Shown one piece after another: positions 50,296 through 64,000 of a stretch of 64,000 nt of DNA. Position 1 is the first letter of the stretch. Each line of letters starts with the position of its first letter. Under the pieces are notes generated by a model. That model did not search any database, was not told where the DNA came from, and was given only the letters and a program-made list of their open reading frames with translations. The position numbers were made by a program, and so were the translations under genes. This DNA comes from Vibrio sinaloensis (lineage in GTDB: Bacteria > Pseudomonadota > Gammaproteobacteria > Enterobacterales > Vibrionaceae): NCBI RefSeq assembly GCF_023195835.1, contig NZ_CP096199.1, positions 2,728,001 to 2,792,000 on the forward strand, in the 5' to 3' direction.

Positions 50296-50371
50296 TGGTG
50301 GAGCTAAGCAGGATCGAACTGCTGACCTCCTGCGTGCAAGGCAGGCGCTCTCCCAGCTGAGCTATAGCCCC
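50296..50371 (-). tRNA. tRNA-Ala(TGC)
   Basis: A 76-nt cloverleaf starting GGGGCTATAGCTCAG with anticodon TGC and encoded CCA lies in the 16S-23S spacer. Confidence 0.96.
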
Positions 50372-50414
50372 ATCAGGTGTTGATACTGTGTGCCAATTCT
50401 TCTGGGAGGAAGAT

Positions 50415-50491
50415 TGGTGGGTCTGAGTGGACTTGAACCACCGACCTCTCGCTTATCAGGCGAACGCTCTAACCACCTGAGCTACAGACCC
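50415..50491 (-). tRNA. tRNA-Ile(GAT)
   Basis: A 77-nt cloverleaf starting GGGTCTGTAGCTCAG with anticodon GAT and encoded CCA. Together with tRNA-Ala it makes the classic Ile-Ala spacer. Confidence 0.96.
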
Positions 50492-50594
50492 AGTATCGTC
50501 TCTTAACGTGTATAAACATATCAATCTGTGTGAACACTCATCGCGACTTATTTGTTTCCGCTTTAAAAAGCAGAAGCAAACTATCCGTATCGTA

Positions 50595-52146
<1,552 letters not shown>

Positions 52147-52318
52147 AAGATTTTGTTCGGCTCAATGAATACTGAACATTACATAAGTAATGTTTGAATT
52201 GACTGTGCTGAGTCCGAAGACTCAATGGTCACTTCGTATCATTGAAACCTAAATTGTTTCCGAAGAAACTATTTGGATTATCATCAACGAGTGCCCACAC
52301 AGATTGATAGGTTTATAT

Positions 52319-52394
52319 TGTTAAAGAGCTGTGCTTTCAGTGCGTTAGCACTTAGGCAGGACGCGTATAATACGCTGTCTGCGCTGAAAGTCAA
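52319..52394 (-). promoter_or_regulatory. Internal rRNA promoter and boxA (left operon)
   Basis: On the minus strand TTGACT (52389-52394) and TATTAT (52367-52372) are 16 bp apart, followed by a GC-rich discriminator, typical for stringent rRNA promoters. A boxA antiterminator GCTCTTTAACA follows at 52319-52329. It drives the left operon, which starts only 315 bp after the 5S gene of the right operon. Confidence 0.85.
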
Positions 52395-52461
52395 CATAAA
52401 ACTCTAAACTAAATTAGAACTTTATGGTGACTTGCTTATTCACTAAGCAAGTGCAGATTTA

Positions 52462-52581
52462 AAGCCTGGCGATGTCCTACTCTCACATGGGGAAACCCCA
52501 CACTACCATCGGCGCTAATTCGTTTCACTTCTGAGTTCGGCATGGAATCAGGTGGGTCCAAATCGCTATGGTCGCCAAGCA
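52462..52581 (-). rRNA. rrf: 5S ribosomal RNA (right operon)
   Basis: The 120-nt second copy has the same ends as the left 5S. No tRNA follows it, and no obvious strong terminator stands before the next promoter. Confidence 0.95.
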
Positions 52582-52592
52582 AATTCTTTATC

Positions 52593-52656
52593 AATTTGCT
52601 CGCAAATTCAAATGCACTTTAGTGCGGCCCTTTAGGGTGAGATTTGCTTGCAAATC
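52593..52656 (-). repeat. Multi-hairpin insert in the right 23S-5S spacer
   Basis: This spacer holds four small hairpins absent from the left operon: AATTTGC/GCAAATT (52593-52608), GCACT/AGTGC (52614-52625), CCC/GGG and GATTTGC/GCAAATC (52641-52656). The left operon has a single TTAAGTTC/GAACTTAA hairpin at the same place (47006-47024). Confidence 0.8.
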
Positions 52657-52742
52657 GAATAATTCGGAAAGCTGTTATTGTGTTCTCGACACATTCAATC
52701 TGCTCTTGCTTCGAGTCCATCAAAACCCTTTGGGTGTTGTAT

Positions 52743-55630
<2,888 letters not shown>

Positions 55631-55968
55631 ATACAACCCCAAAGGGTCTTCTAGTCAACTAACCAAAGTTGTCTCCAATTAACTCTTTGCTTTCACTTTG
55701 AAAAGTGAAGACAAACAGGACATGATGGAGACACGATTTTGCCGGACTCAAATATTAAACATCACAATAAACTGTGGTGTTTCCAAGAACACTTGAATGT
55801 GTGTTGGTACCTATTCAAAAGAATAGGATTTGAGAACTTTTAATTGAATAACAACACATCTCAAAGAGATGGGGATTGTTGTTATTCGTCAGCTTTCCAA
55901 ATTGTTAAAGAGCAAATCACCTCAATGAGGTAACCATTTTTAAACACACTCATAAGAATGTTTAAAGA

Positions 55969-56044
55969 TGGTATCCCGTAGGGGAGTCGAACCCCTGTTA
56001 CCGCCGTGAAAGGGCGGTGTCCTAGGCCTCTAGACGAACGGGAC
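55969..56044 (-). tRNA. tRNA-Glu(TTC)
   Basis: A 76-nt cloverleaf starting GTCCCGTTCGTCTAGAGG with anticodon TTC and encoded CCA is the only spacer tRNA of the right operon. Confidence 0.96.
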
Positions 56045-56109
56045 ACTAAGGAGGGCTCTAATGTAGACATATCAATCTGTGTGGACACTCATTGTGAGTA
56101 ATCATCGTA

Positions 56110-57661
<1,552 letters not shown>

Positions 57662-57834
57662 AAGATTTTGTTTGGCTCAATGAATACTGAACATTACATA
57701 AAGTAATGTTTGAATTGACTGTGCTGAATCTTTCGATTCAATGGTCACTTCGTATCATTGAAACCTAAATTGATACCGAAGTATCTATTTGGATTATCAT
57801 CAACGAGTGCCCACACAGATTGATAGGTCTATAT

Positions 57835-58025
57835 TGTTAAAGAGCTTTTTCTAACTTCCGTCGCGCTCAGCGCCTCGTCGTTAGGGGTGCGTATCTTACG
57901 CTTCCCATTTAGAGAGTCAAGCATTTTTTCAAACTTTCTTTTCTCTCTTTTCAACACGCTGTGTGACGTTTGTCTCACTCCGTGTCGGTGAGGCGGCATT
58001 ATAGGGAGGTCTGAAAGGAAGACAA
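57835..58025 (-). promoter_or_regulatory. Tandem rRNA promoters P1, P2 and boxA (right operon)
   Basis: On the minus strand P1 is TTGTCT (58020-58025) and TATAAT (57998-58003), and P2 is TTGACT (57915-57920) and TAAGAT (57893-57898); both have 16-bp spacers and GC-rich starts. boxA GCTCTTTAACA lies at 57835-57845. An A/T-rich UP-like block lies just upstream of P1, toward the RRM gene. Confidence 0.88.
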
Positions 58026-58214
58026 GTGTTTTTTTGAAATTAACTTCTGTTTGGTCAAAAAGAAAACAAAGCGCTGAAAATAGAATAAAATTTCAACATT
58101 TGAGACATGTCACATCAATAGGTTGGAAAAACAACAACCATATACGTAATATCCCTGTGTCTATTTTGTTAACAGTAGACCTTTATTTCTCAAACCTAAA
58201 AGTTGTATTCCAAT

Positions 58215-58664
58215 ATGAATTCAAACAAATCAACCTTAATGATTGTCGCCCTAGCTGTAATCGGTGCAATCATCTTTTCGCTGGTAGACGTTCCTCCAGC
58301 TTTAAGCTTTGTTGTTGGTGTTGTGGCTTGCGCTTTTATACCTAAACTTTCCACCACAAACATCGAAACAGATTCAACCAACGATCCCGCGACAAAAACG
58401 CTTTACGTAGGCAACTTGCCTTATAAAGCAAACGAATCTCATGTCAAAGATCTGTTCGCTAAGCACGGTGAGGTATTTGCCGTTCGCCTTATGAAAGACA
58501 AACGTACCGGTAAACGAAGAGGATTTGGTTTTGTCGTTGTTGCCGCGACCGATGCTCAAGCGACGATTGATGCACTGAATGAGCAGGACTATATGCAGCG
58601 CACTCTAAAAGTACGAATCGCTAACGATCCTAAATCTCAAGGGGATAATAACGAACAGGGGTAA
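58215..58664 (+). CDS. Membrane-anchored RRM RNA-binding protein
   Basis: The 149-residue protein has two predicted membrane helices (about 8-24 and 29-45) followed by a single RNA recognition motif (about 61-137). RNP2 is LYVGNL (63-68) and RNP1 is RGFGFVVV (102-109), with both aromatic positions kept. This architecture places an RNA-binding domain at the cytoplasmic face of the membrane. The ATG at 58215 is used, although the ribosome binding site is weak; a TTG at 58203 would add four residues. It diverges from the rRNA promoters and overlaps the 3' end of murI by 35 bp. The RNA target is unknown. Confidence 0.88.
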   Translation: MNSNKSTLMIVALAVIGAIIFSLVDVPPALSFVVGVVACAFIPKLSTTNIETDSTNDPATKTLYVGNLPYKANESHVKDLFAKHGEVFAVRLMKDKRTGKRRGFGFVVVAATDAQATIDALNEQDYMQRTLKVRIANDPKSQGDNNEQG

Positions 58665-59424
58665 ACCCCAGTTCTTCCAATGCTATATTGAGCGCTCCCT
58701 CTTCCCAAGGGGGAGCCGTGGACAAAATCTCTCGCTTACCCATTTGATTTTCATCCCCTTTGGTTGCCAGCAATGTCTCCACTCTACGAGCAATTGCTTC
58801 ACCCGAATCAATCAACATCACCTTTTCTGATAACACTTGCTGTATTTCCGCTTTGATGAGCGGGAAGTGTGTACAACCTAAAACAGCAACATCCACTTTA
58901 TTGATCAGAGGAGCCAGAATAGCGTGCAACTCATTGAAGTCGATCGCTTGCCCACGCAGTTTCTCTTCTGCCATGTCCACTAAGCGTGTTGAGCCGATAA
59001 GCTCGACCGGTTTACGCTGGGAAAAGTTGCGGATCAGATCATGAGTATAGGGACGCGTGATAGTCGCCGGTGTCGCTATCAGTCCTACCGCCTGATTGGC
59101 CAGACTCGACGCCGGTTTAATCGCGGGCACCACCCCGACCACTGGGATGCTAAGTTTTGCCCTCAAGCTCGGCAGCACTATGGTACTTGCGGTATTACAG
59201 GCGATCACCACTAAATCGATAGCGTATTGCGCCACCAGCGATGTCACCAGAGCCTCGACTCGAGACACCAAAACGTCATGCTCTAGCTCTCCATAGGGGT
59301 AGGCTTGATTGTCAAAAATGTACAAATAGTCAAGCTGTGGGCACTTGGCGACGATCTCTTTATAGACAGAAAGACCACCGACTCCGGAGTCAAAGATAAG
59401 GATTTTCGCTTGCTGATGGGCCAC
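58630..59424 (-). CDS. murI: Glutamate racemase
   Basis: MurI makes D-glutamate for peptidoglycan from L-glutamate without a cofactor. The 264-residue protein has [10 protein letters not shown] (11-20) and the two catalytic cysteines in ACNTAS (C76) and GCTHFP (C184). The start codon is GTG at 59424. Its 3' end overlaps the converging RRM gene. It follows the DUF71-type gene after 46 bp, and the btuB-murI-rrn order is the same as in enterobacteria apart from the inserted gene. Confidence 0.96.
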   Translation of the reverse strand: MAHQQAKILIFDSGVGGLSVYKEIVAKCPQLDYLYIFDNQAYPYGELEHDVLVSRVEALVTSLVAQYAIDLVVIACNTASTIVLPSLRAKLSIPVVGVVPAIKPASSLANQAVGLIATPATITRPYTHDLIRNFSQRKPVELIGSTRLVDMAEEKLRGQAIDFNELHAILAPLINKVDVAVLGCTHFPLIKAEIQQVLSEKVMLIDSGEAIARRVETLLATKGDENQMGKREILSTAPPWEEGALNIALEELGFTPVRYYPLEI

Positions 59425-59470
59425 TTGATTTGCTCGTTAAGTTTTGACTTGGCAATGATACCCACTGGTT

Positions 59471-60142
59471 TCAATTTGGCAATCTCTTCGCTGAGTATCT
59501 CTGATGAGTGAACCTTTGCCCTCGCTCTAGGTGAGTCAATTCTAGCGCAATCCTTCCCGAGTAGCTGCGGGTCGAGGTCACTAGGGTGTGAAATTCGCCA
59601 TTTTCTCCGCATGGATCCACACCTTGAGGCAGACTAGCGATAAACTCTTGCGTGTACCATTGGCCACAATAGGCGCTATCAAGCTGAGTGCCATCTGTGG
59701 TCACGACTAAGGTTTGGATCCCTCGTTCGAGGATTTCTTGTGCTAGCTGCGCGCTATGTTCTCCCAATAAGGGAAACACACACTCCCACCCTGCCGGCTC
59801 GATATAGCTGCGCCTGTAGGCTTCAATGCCATTACAGAACATGTCACCAAAGGCAACCGCTGCGATATCAAGCTGGCTCTGCTTCAAGGCATTAATAATG
59901 GTCGATTGGTAAATATCGTTCGCTGGAAATTCCTCGGGCAGCGCTATTTTGATAAGAGGCAGGCCTAGCAGTTCAGCTTGAATGTCCAGTAGATATAGAG
60001 GCGTGGCCTGAAAAGGCACTTCATCTTTTACATAAGTGGTATACAAGCCCACTACCTCATAGTGCTCGCTTTCCATCAACCTCTCAAGGGTAAGGGCTGA
60101 ATCTTTACCACTGGACCAACTAACAATGACGTTCTTTTTCAT
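59471..60142 (-). CDS. DUF71/Dph6-type PP-loop ATP pyrophosphatase
   Basis: This 223-residue protein begins with the PP-loop SSGKDS (residues 10-15), which binds ATP for adenylation, and keeps AFGDMFCNGIEAYRR in the middle and a C-terminal GENGEFHTLV motif, all of the COG2102 family. Archaeal and eukaryotic members amidate diphthine on EF2; bacteria lack diphthamide, so the role here is different. A bacterial subgroup has been proposed in cobalamin salvage. Its position between btuB, which has a B12 riboswitch, and murI fits that. The ATG at 60142 is preferred to an upstream TTG. Confidence 0.85.
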   Translation of the reverse strand: MKKNVIVSWSSGKDSALTLERLMESEHYEVVGLYTTYVKDEVPFQATPLYLLDIQAELLGLPLIKIALPEEFPANDIYQSTIINALKQSQLDIAAVAFGDMFCNGIEAYRRSYIEPAGWECVFPLLGEHSAQLAQEILERGIQTLVVTTDGTQLDSAYCGQWYTQEFIASLPQGVDPCGENGEFHTLVTSTRSYSGRIALELTHLERGQRFTHQRYSAKRLPN

Positions 60143-60154
60143 ACACACTCGATA

Positions 60155-60180
60155 AAACAAAGCCGCCTGGAGAAGGCGGC
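60155..60180 (-). terminator. Partial terminator between btuB and the DUF71 gene
   Basis: GCCGCCT/AGGCGGC (60162-60168, 60174-60180) is followed on the minus strand by TTTGTTTT. It could lower transcription from btuB into the next gene rather than stop it fully. Confidence 0.6.
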
Positions 60181-60187
60181 TGCATAA

Positions 60188-62002
60188 CTAAAACTGATAA
60201 ATGGCGTTGAGGTAATAACCACGCTCCGGCGCAGGATAACCCGCTGCGGTTTGATACTGCTCGTCGCTGAGGTTTTCGATTCGACCGTTGAGAGTTAAAT
60301 GCTCGTTCGCATAATAACTGACTGCTAAGTCAAACAAACCATAAGCGGCCAGTTCTTGCGAGAAGTCAGGTCTCTTACCAACATATTGGTAACCCAATGA
60401 AACGTCAAACTCATTAAATTGAGCAAGGGCATTATACTTGTAGATTTCTTGCGCACGACGGATTAGCTGCTTACCTGACTGATCTTTAGGATTTTTAAGA
60501 TCGGCACTAAGCTGGTGAGAAATCCACTCGGTATTGAACATGGCGACAATTTCTACCCCTCGCAACTGGCTCTCACCTGGCGAGTTGTAGTACTTACTGG
60601 TAGTAAAATTGTAATCGATTAGGTTGTTTATGTTGGTATCGTAGCCGGTGATCGACCAGTCGACACCATAAACCGCACCACTAAGCGTTAACTCCAACGA
60701 GTCGGCTTTCTCTGCATTAAGCTTTTGGTTACCGTAATAACTGTACAGTTGATATAAATTGGGCGCTTTAAATGAAGTCCCATAGGCAGCCTTCACAACT
60801 AGCCATGAACCCAATCGATAACCCGCTCCGGTATTGTAAGTCGTTTCTGAACCGAACTGCTGATTGTCGTCAACCCGCAAACTCAACTCACCAAACCATT
60901 GTTGATAGTCTGCATTCAACGCCGCGAACACTGCGGTGTTATTACGGTCGTACTCAACATCAGACGGTTTAACAATATAGGCTTCATTGCGCCAATCCAC
61001 GCCGCCGTTAACAACCACAGCCTCGTTCAACTGATAGTTAGCAAGCCATTGGAAGTTAGTTTGCTGTAACTCATCGGCGACAGCGCTAGTTGAGTGTTTG
61101 CCTTGGTCTTTCGTGTAGTTCCAATTGTCTTGGTTTTGATAGTTGACTAGCACCTGCGAAGTCAGCGCGTCACCCTGATACTTAATGCCGCCGGCCACTG
61201 TTGTGTTGCGTACTTGGGCTTCTTTGTAGTCTCTTGTCGAGTAACTTGCATCGTATTGAGAAATGTTGTCAAAGAAACGTAGGTTGGCATGCCCACTCCA
61301 TTGACTATCAAAATCATGCACATAGCCAATCAGCGCATTACGCGACTCAAAGCCGTGACGGTCTTGATCATTGACGCCTTTTACAGGGCGCACGTTATAC
61401 CCTTGGTCGGCATCGTAACCAACAGAGAGATTGAGGTGACCGTGCTCGCCCACTTTGACACCACTTACAGCGCTTAACTGTTGGTAGTCAAGGCTACCTA
61501 GTCCGGCGCTGACTTGGGTTGTATCGTTATCGGAACTGGCGCGGGTAATAATATTGATCACACCGCCAATCGCCTCAGAGCCATACATCGCTGCTCTAGC
61601 CCCACGCACATACTCGATACGCTCAACGAACGCGATCGGCAGTTGGCTAAAATCAACCCCACCTTTTGCGGCGCGTGCAAAACGAATCCCATCAATCAGA
61701 ACGAGCACTTGGTCCGAGTTAGCACCGCGAACAAAAATCGATGCTTGCTGACCTCTGCCACCATTTTGTGACACTTGGACGCCGGTCAAGCGCTGAAAAA
61801 CATCAGTAATCGACTTGGCTTGAATACGTTCGATATCGGCTCTAGTCACGACTTCGACTTGGGCCACCACACTTTCGGTGCTTTGCTCAAATCGGTTGGC
61901 GGTGACTATGATGGTTTCGTCGACAGAGATCTCTGTGGCGAAAGAATAAGAGGCGTGCCCTAGCAGTGACGTAACGGCTAGCGCTAAGATAGATCGGTTC
62001 AT
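60188..62002 (-). CDS. btuB: Vitamin B12 TonB-dependent outer-membrane receptor
   Basis: BtuB imports cobalamin through the outer membrane using TonB. The 604-residue product has a signal peptide (1-22), a TonB box near DETIIVTA (about 28-35), a plug domain (about 40-150; including GGRGQQASIFVRGANSDQVLVLIDG) and a 22-strand barrel that ends in an aromatic residue (YQF). AGGA sits 7 bases before the ATG. A cobalamin riboswitch precedes it. The assignment rests on both. Confidence 0.96.
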   Translation of the reverse strand: MNRSILALAVTSLLGHASYSFATEISVDETIIVTANRFEQSTESVVAQVEVVTRADIERIQAKSITDVFQRLTGVQVSQNGGRGQQASIFVRGANSDQVLVLIDGIRFARAAKGGVDFSQLPIAFVERIEYVRGARAAMYGSEAIGGVINIITRASSDNDTTQVSAGLGSLDYQQLSAVSGVKVGEHGHLNLSVGYDADQGYNVRPVKGVNDQDRHGFESRNALIGYVHDFDSQWSGHANLRFFDNISQYDASYSTRDYKEAQVRNTTVAGGIKYQGDALTSQVLVNYQNQDNWNYTKDQGKHSTSAVADELQQTNFQWLANYQLNEAVVVNGGVDWRNEAYIVKPSDVEYDRNNTAVFAALNADYQQWFGELSLRVDDNQQFGSETTYNTGAGYRLGSWLVVKAAYGTSFKAPNLYQLYSYYGNQKLNAEKADSLELTLSGAVYGVDWSITGYDTNINNLIDYNFTTSKYYNSPGESQLRGVEIVAMFNTEWISHQLSADLKNPKDQSGKQLIRRAQEIYKYNALAQFNEFDVSLGYQYVGKRPDFSQELAAYGLFDLAVSYYANEHLTLNGRIENLSDEQYQTAAGYPAPERGYYLNAIYQF

Positions 62003-62030
62003 GTTGTAATCCTAAATCGCGTAAGTCCTA

Positions 62031-62197
62031 CTGAGTGAACATCACTCAGCCGCTGGCAGGTATTCGGACTCAAGAGCTTGGCTTAGCCACCTAGTCACTC
62101 GACTTCCCACATCGATTCGATGCAGTGTCTATTTGAGCTTTCGTTCTCTTTTACCGCTGCGCGTCAGTTCTGGATTCACACCAGATTCCCTTTTGGC
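62031..62197 (-). ncRNA. Cobalamin riboswitch of btuB
   Basis: On the minus strand the leader shows the conserved GGGAATCTGGTGTGAATCCAG stem (from about 62190), CAGCGGTAAAAG, and the B12 box GTCCGAATACCTGCC (about 62055-62069). A perfect hairpin CTGAGTGA/TCACTCAG (62031-62038, 62042-62049) follows it, with no T run, and then the AGGA ribosome binding site of btuB. This arrangement favours control of translation initiation. The rest of 62198-62440 is the divergent promoter region with trmA. Confidence 0.9.
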
Positions 62198-62440
62198 CAT
62201 CTATACATCTAGACAGCACCAGCTTGGCGACGATGTTATTGAGGATTCAATAGTTTGTCCAGCCAATATTGCTCTAATCTATAAATTAGTCGCGCTGATC
62301 AAGCTTAGTTTCTCTGAGCTTTACCACCAATCTTTGCCAGATTGGCCGCGAAGCGCTGGACATAGCGCTGAGATTGAATAAAATCTGCGCTCTTAAATTA
62401 AATACACCCTCCACAGGTACGAATACCAAAGGTAATAATC

Positions 62441-63550
62441 ATGGCGACTCTTGATGTAAACCCGCAACGCTACCAAGAACAATTGGCCGAGAAGGTCGGC
62501 CGTCTCACAGAGATGTTCGCAGCTTACAATGTACCTGAGTTGGAAGTATTTGAATCTCCAGAGCAAAACTACCGCATGCGCGCGGAATTTCGAGTTTGGC
62601 ATGAGGGTGATGAGCTCTACTACATCATGTTCAACCAAGAGACTCGTGAAAAATACCGTGTAGACCAGTTCCCAGCCGCGAGCCGTTTGATCAACGATCT
62701 GATGCCACTGCTCATCGACGCGATGAAAGACAATGATTCACTGCGCCGTAAACTGTTCCAAGTCGACTTTCTATCGACCTTAAGTGGCGAGATTTTAGTC
62801 TCACTACTTTACCACCGTCAGCTTGATGAACAGTGGACCACCGAAGCTAAGGCATTAAAACAGCGCCTAAATGATGAAGGCTTTAACCTCAACATCATTG
62901 GCCGTGCGCGTAAGATGAAGATTGTGCTTGATCGTGACTATGTGATCGAGAAGCTCGATGTCAATGGGCAGCCTTATGTCTATCAGCAAGTAGAAAACAG
63001 CTTCACCCAGCCCAATGGCAAGGTGGCAGAGAAGATGTTGGAGTGGGCGGTCGATTGCACCCAAGATAGCCAAGGCGACTTACTTGAGCTTTACTGCGGC
63101 AATGGCAACTTTTCACTTGCACTGGCACAAAACTTTGACCGAGTACTGGCGACTGAGCTAGCCAAGCCATCAGTTGAATCGGCTCAGTACAATATCAAGG
63201 CGAATAACATCGACAATGTGCAGATCCTACGCCTATCTGCTGAAGAGTTTACTCAGGCGATTGAAGGCAAGCGAGAGTTCCGCCGTTTGAAGGATGCGGG
63301 TGTCGAACTGAACAGTTACAACTGCAACACCATCTTCGTTGATCCACCTCGCGCAGGTATGGATATCGACACCTGTAAGATGGTGCAAGGCTATGAGCGC
63401 ATCATGTACATCTCATGCAATCCAGAGACATTAAAAGAGAACTTAGAGGTGTTGAGCGAAACCCATACCATCACTCGCTTCGCGCTGTTTGATCAGTTCC
63501 CATACACCCACCACATGGAAGCCGGTGTACTTCTGGAACGTAAAGGTTAA
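62441..63550 (+). CDS. trmA: tRNA (uracil-5-)-methyltransferase
   Basis: TrmA forms m5U54 (ribothymidine) in the T loop of tRNAs with S-adenosylmethionine. The 369-residue protein has an N-terminal RNA-binding part and a Rossmann methyltransferase with [16 protein letters not shown] (about 213-228), VDPPRAGMD and the catalytic cysteine in ISCNPETL (about 328). The gene is divergent from btuB, as in E. coli. Confidence 0.96.
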   Translation: MATLDVNPQRYQEQLAEKVGRLTEMFAAYNVPELEVFESPEQNYRMRAEFRVWHEGDELYYIMFNQETREKYRVDQFPAASRLINDLMPLLIDAMKDNDSLRRKLFQVDFLSTLSGEILVSLLYHRQLDEQWTTEAKALKQRLNDEGFNLNIIGRARKMKIVLDRDYVIEKLDVNGQPYVYQQVENSFTQPNGKVAEKMLEWAVDCTQDSQGDLLELYCGNGNFSLALAQNFDRVLATELAKPSVESAQYNIKANNIDNVQILRLSAEEFTQAIEGKREFRRLKDAGVELNSYNCNTIFVDPPRAGMDIDTCKMVQGYERIMYISCNPETLKENLEVLSETHTITRFALFDQFPYTHHMEAGVLLERKG

Positions 63551-63562
63551 TCCCGTCGAAAT

Positions 63563-63590
63563 AAAAACGAGCCGCTAGCGGCTCGTTTTT
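63563..63590. terminator. Bidirectional terminator, trmA and yijD
   Basis: AAAAACGAGCCGC/GCGGCTCGTTTTT with a 2-nt spacer is nearly symmetrical and lies between converging genes. Confidence 0.93.
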
Positions 63591-63608
63591 GCTTGTAGTG
63601 ATGAACGC

Positions 63609-63992
63609 TTAAGATTGCGCTTTTTCGCTGGAGGTAAGGAATCCGAGCTTCTTTGCCACCCAAAGCAGCAAGCCTAAGGTAATGAAGATCGCTAACATGT
63701 TCGAGCCTGCCTCTGGGTATTGCGCTTTAACAAAGGCAGAGTGGCCAAACGCCCCGACAAAGAAACAGGCTAACCCAACCAATGGAAGATCTTCAGACAC
63801 TGGGTTAGCTAGGTACTCGCGGTACAGTGCTTGTACTGACAGCACCAGCGCTATCAGTGGAAAAATAGAAAAAGAGACTTCGCTCATCGTTAGCCAAGAC
63901 AGCATTGCGTCACCACACATGCCTGCTACTAGAGCAAGCACCAGTGTTTTTCGTTCTGAGCCACGATTAACTTGGTTTGTTTCGTTCGACAT
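63609..63992 (-). CDS. yijD: YijD-family inner-membrane protein
   Basis: This 127-residue protein has four predicted membrane helices and resembles E. coli YijD (LLLALVAG near the start, PFSVFPIISLVL-like segment, and VKAQYPEAGSN). Function is unknown. In E. coli yijD follows fabR; here the upstream side lies just beyond the window, and the start is only eight bases from the edge, so fabR is expected to the right. Confidence 0.85.
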   Translation of the reverse strand: MSNETNQVNRGSERKTLVLALVAGMCGDAMLSWLTMSEVSFSIFPLIALVLSVQALYREYLANPVSEDLPLVGLACFFVGAFGHSAFVKAQYPEAGSNMLAIFITLGLLLWVAKKLGFLTSSEKAQS

Positions 63993-64000
63993 TAATCTAC

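Noticed and set aside
59283..59612. 109-codon minus-strand open frame between murI and the DUF71 gene
   Set aside because: It overlaps both real genes in another frame and shows no family features.
62133..62381. 82-codon open frame on the plus strand
   Set aside because: It is antisense to the cobalamin riboswitch and lacks a ribosome binding site.

Overview
The window reads as an ordinary stretch of the large chromosome of a Vibrio species. The evidence is the gene order epmA-frdABCD, hslVU-ftsN-cytR-priA-rpmE, metJ/metBL-metF, zapB/glpX and btuB-murI-rrn/trmA-yijD, together with an arginine deiminase locus fused to pyrBI and a DUF4212/VC_2705-type symporter pair. Nearly every coding region belongs to a recognisable family. 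There is no prophage, transposase, integron, CRISPR array or defence island. I do not see a wholly new multi-gene system; the unusual material is regulatory or repeat-based, plus a few poorly characterised genes.

Layout. 1-5.1 kb: aspA-dcuA (aspartate to fumarate, C4-dicarboxylate exchange) and a YfcC-type carrier. 5.1-6.0 kb: a 140-bp tandem repeat and the arc promoter region. 6.0-12.1 kb: arcA, arcC, ornithine carbamoyltransferase, the attenuated pyrL-pyrB-pyrI operon and an ArgR-family regulator, all centred on arginine and carbamoyl phosphate. 12.2-17.8 kb: dsbD, a CrbR-like response regulator, a MarC protein and a DUF4212/ActP-like acetate-type symporter. 17.8-18.8 kb: a small unknown protein followed by 37 perfect copies of a 7-bp repeat. 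18.8-23.1 kb (minus strand): cysE, gpsA, secB, a rhodanese and epmA. 23.5-26.8 kb: frdABCD. 26.9-34.8 kb (minus): an SPFH protein, hslU, hslV, ftsN, cytR, priA. 35.1-43.8 kb: rpmE, malic enzyme, metJ divergent from metB-metL, metF, zapB, glpX. 44-46.5 kb: a membrane EAL protein. 46.7-57.7 kb (minus): two complete rRNA operons in direct tandem. 58.2-64 kb: a membrane-anchored RRM protein, murI, a DUF71-type PP-loop protein, btuB under a cobalamin riboswitch, trmA and yijD.

How the genes fit together. aspA-dcuA and frdABCD form a fumarate respiration set. The YfcC carrier and arcA/arcC/OTC form a fermentative arginine route that makes ATP from carbamoyl phosphate; pyrBI next to it uses the same intermediate. 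Sites read by eye support shared control: FNR-like sites before the carrier and before arcA, and tandem ARG-box-like pairs before the carrier and before argR. A PurR-like box covers the -35 of pyrLBI. The met genes carry tandem met boxes, hslV has a sigma-32-type promoter, and the rRNA operons have stringent-type promoters and boxA elements. Both rRNA operons run leftward, so the replication origin probably lies to the right of the window (inference).
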